Below, piece after piece: positions 13,558 through 15,468 of a stretch of 15,468 nt of DNA (positions within the stretch are counted from its first letter, which is position 1; the number at the start of each line of letters is the position of its first letter). The notes under the pieces are model-generated. The model did no database searches, was not told where the DNA came from, and saw only the letters and a list, made by a program, of their open reading frames with translations. The DNA is taken from the NCBI RefSeq assembly GCF_905233635.1, contig NZ_CAJODG010000045.1:1-15468 (forward strand). Direction: 5' to 3'. The DNA comes from Selenomonas sp. AE3005 (lineage in GTDB: Bacteria > Bacillota > Negativicutes > Selenomonadales > Selenomonadaceae). The position numbers and the translations under genes are program-made.

Positions 13558-15240
13558 TTGCAGAATAAACAAGTACGAATGAGCTTGGCAATTTTGGCAG
13601 GCTTTTTCATAATAATGTATGTGGCTAATGCCTGGATGCCCATGTACAGAGATGATTACTGGCATAGTGTTATCTGGCGTACCGGTGAGCATTTGCAGTC
13701 CATGGGAGATGTTATGTATTCCCTGGAACGCTATTACATAACCCATGGTGGGCGGCTGGTGAGTTTCTTCTTCCAGTTTTTCTTTATGTGGGTAGGCAAA
13801 TTTTGGTATAACTGGGCCAATGCTTTTGTGTACTGTGCGATGCTGGCCGTCATGCTGATGCACTGCCGCCGTGACTGGAAATTTTTATGCGAACCCAAGG
13901 CCTTGCTGCTCATGGGCTTGTTCTCATGGCTGGGCATTTCCCATTTTGGCGAAGTTATTTTGTGGTGCTGCGGTTCTGCTGTTTATATGTGGACCGGATT
14001 GCTGGCGGCTATTTTTCTGCTGCCTTACAATGTTTTCCTGGCAGGCAATATGAAAGGCACGCAGTGGTGGCTCATGCCGGTCATGTTTATTTTGGGCATG
14101 ATTGGTGCCTGCTCGGTGGAAAATCTGACTGTTACCACATCCCTGCTGGCCGTGGTATGCACGTACCTGGCTAAACGCCGCGGCCTGCTTAAGGGCTGGA
14201 TGATTACAGGGGCTGTCGGTTCTATTATCGGCACCGTGGCCTGCCTGTTTTCACCGGGTAATCAGCAGCGTATTATTGATGATGAGGACCGCTCCTGGTT
14301 GTTTCATTTCCTTAATCAGATTCCGGGCAACCTGGAAATGATTATGTATATGATTCCCATCATTTTGACGCTCGTTCTGGCCTGCCGCATTTTGTTTATG
14401 GAGGCGGCACGCAAGCGCGGTCTGGAAGTTCCGGAAACCAGCCAGAGCCCCAGCAAACATTTGGTTTTACTGGGCTTTATGCTTTTGAGTTTAGTATCAT
14501 ACTCCACCAACGGTTTTATGTCAAATATCATCGAGGCAGCCATTGTTAAGGCACTGCTGGTTCCCATCGGTTTGGGCGACCCGTTGACGCTGGAGCACTT
14601 CAACAATCTTATGGAGAGCTTGGAAGAGGTTCTGCTGTATGTGCTGGCAGTGGCCTGGGTATATCTGGTGACGATTGAACGCACTGGCCTGTTTAAGGAC
14701 AGAATCCGTTCTTTGAAACAGCAGATTACCTGGAAACAGCTGGCAGCTGACTTCCCGGAACTGCGTTATGGTGCGTTCCTTCTTGGCCTGGCTTTCTTTA
14801 ATAACTTTGTCGTGGTAGGCGCACCGTCCTTCCCCGGGCGTGCATTATACAGCTCTTCGGTTATGTTCATCATCGGTGCGGTGGTGATTTTGCGGATACC
14901 GGTGGTGGCAAAAGTATTGCTGGAAGGCGATGCGGCTAAGATTTTGCGCCGCGGCGGATTGTGTATTGTGGGCTTTATCATGATTGCTACATTGGCGGTA
15001 ATGCATAGTATTTGGCAGGAGGACGCTATCCGCGTAGGGCATATTGCTTATGAGGCCAATCGCGGCAATCTCGTGGTGACGCTGCCGCCAAGTGCGATTC
15101 CGGAAAGACGCCGGGTATTGCGTCATATTGCTTATGATGATTACGATAATGGGTTGACGCGCATACATGTATGTACCTATTTCGGTATAAATGATGTTAT
15201 TTTGGACCCCAACGTGCGGTTGGAAGATATAAAACATTAA
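13558..15240 (+). CDS. Multi-pass membrane protein, DUF6056-like (possible GT-C-type glycosyltransferase)
   Basis: 560-aa integral membrane protein with roughly ten or more hydrophobic segments. After the first membrane helix (about 8-25) comes YRDDYW (D32, D33) in the first outer loop, then a GGR motif (HGGRLVS, near 64-70). Further on are WCCGSAVYMWTG, GACSVENLT and FSPGNQQR. This order (DDY, GR, W-x-x-GS-x-x-Y-x-W, N/E, PGN-x-x-R) matches what I know of DUF6056 proteins. An acidic pair in the first extracytoplasmic loop is also typical of GT-C enzymes that use polyprenyl-phosphate sugars, so a role in glycosylating a surface polymer is inferred, not shown. TTG 13558 follows AGGAGG (13547-13552) with 5-nt spacing. 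It has its own strong promoter and terminator, hence is a monocistronic unit. Confidence 0.75.
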   Translation: MQNKQVRMSLAILAGFFIIMYVANAWMPMYRDDYWHSVIWRTGEHLQSMGDVMYSLERYYITHGGRLVSFFFQFFFMWVGKFWYNWANAFVYCAMLAVMLMHCRRDWKFLCEPKALLLMGLFSWLGISHFGEVILWCCGSAVYMWTGLLAAIFLLPYNVFLAGNMKGTQWWLMPVMFILGMIGACSVENLTVTTSLLAVVCTYLAKRRGLLKGWMITGAVGSIIGTVACLFSPGNQQRIIDDEDRSWLFHFLNQIPGNLEMIMYMIPIILTLVLACRILFMEAARKRGLEVPETSQSPSKHLVLLGFMLLSLVSYSTNGFMSNIIEAAIVKALLVPIGLGDPLTLEHFNNLMESLEEVLLYVLAVAWVYLVTIERTGLFKDRIRSLKQQITWKQLAADFPELRYGAFLLGLAFFNNFVVVGAPSFPGRALYSSSVMFIIGAVVILRIPVVAKVLLEGDAAKILRRGGLCIVGFIMIATLAVMHSIWQEDAIRVGHIAYEANRGNLVVTLPPSAIPERRRVLRHIAYDDYDNGLTRIHVCTYFGINDVILDPNVRLEDIKH

Positions 15241-15267
15241 ATATGCAGGGGAAATAGAGCCTGAGAG

Positions 15268-15304
15268 AAAAATCTGTTGACGAAAAGCGTCAACAGATTT
15301 TTTT
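15268..15304 (+). terminator. Intrinsic terminator after the DUF6056-like gene
   Basis: A 15-bp perfect stem (15268-15282 with 15288-15302) closes an AAAAG loop; the core is TCTGTTGACG/CGTCAACAGA. The 3' arm runs into a T tract ending at 15304. It begins 27 nt after the stop codon. With A runs on the left arm it may also act on minus-strand transcripts. Confidence 0.95.
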
Positions 15305-15468
15305 GTAAATTGCAGTTTGACGGTTAATGCCTGCTTTATTTTATTTGTTACAGCTCAGTGGGGTGGAGATGGTAATACTTTTCGCTGTTTCACTAAATGT
15401 CCCACCAGCAAACGACTGGGCTTTTTAGCGACTTTGCGCCGGGCAGGCCAGCGGCGCGATTATTCATC
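15305..15468. other. Right-edge region without a supported gene
   Basis: These 164 nt carry no convincing gene. A hairpin with arms GCGCCG (15436-15441) and CGGCGC (15452-15457) is present. A plus-strand frame from ATG 15397 stays open to the window edge (24 codons) but has no RBS. A minus-strand frame that would end in ...KSPVVCWWDI with its stop just before 15397 is also open to the edge. Either could be the edge of a gene beyond the window; neither can be chosen from this sequence. Confidence 0.5.

Noticed and set aside
15369..15428. Small 19-residue ORF after GGGGTGGAG
   Set aside because: The purine box abuts the ATG with no spacing, and the peptide has no recognisable feature.

Overview
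The window reads as chromosomal housekeeping sequence from a Firmicutes-type bacterium with roughly 50% GC. A member of the Negativicutes (Selenomonas-like) is my best guess. This is inferred from the gene content (LytR-CpsA-Psr protein, YfmL-like helicase, RecD2, DUF4127), strong Shine-Dalgarno sites and frequent TTG/GTG starts; no single diagnostic sequence proves it. I see no transposase, integrase, CRISPR array or toxin/defence locus.

Left edge (1-100): the 3' part of a 5S rRNA followed by a strong intrinsic terminator, so an rRNA operon ends here. Left block (124-8732, all + strand): a well-formed sigma70-type promoter precedes a LytR-CpsA-Psr cell-wall ligase gene. It is followed closely by an ABC-F ATPase, the RecD2 helicase, a small DUF1232 (YkvA-type) membrane protein and topoisomerase III (topB). 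After the 59-nt LCP/ABC-F gap, spacings are 20-39 nt and no internal promoter is evident, so the block is probably co-transcribed at least in part. It joins envelope assembly, translation-factor and DNA-maintenance functions.

Middle (8733-10875): a very long hairpin lies between topB and a convergent minus-strand gene for an exported DUF4127 protein of unknown function. The 375-nt divergent region upstream of DUF4127 holds a striking cluster of inverted repeats (10595-10727) and, nearer the right, the extended -10 promoter and leader of a YfmL-like DEAD-box helicase.

Right block (10876-15304, + strand): the DEAD-box helicase and a CNNM/CorC-type (hemolysin-family) membrane protein form a probable two-gene operon. 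A near-consensus promoter then drives a single multi-pass membrane protein of the DUF6056 kind, closed by a textbook terminator. The final 164 nt contain no gene I can support.

No new multi-gene system stands out. The items most worth a second look are the structured element at 10595-10727, the approximately 94-nt palindrome at 8743-8836, the unusual motif set of the helicase, and the two uncharacterised families (DUF4127, DUF6056).
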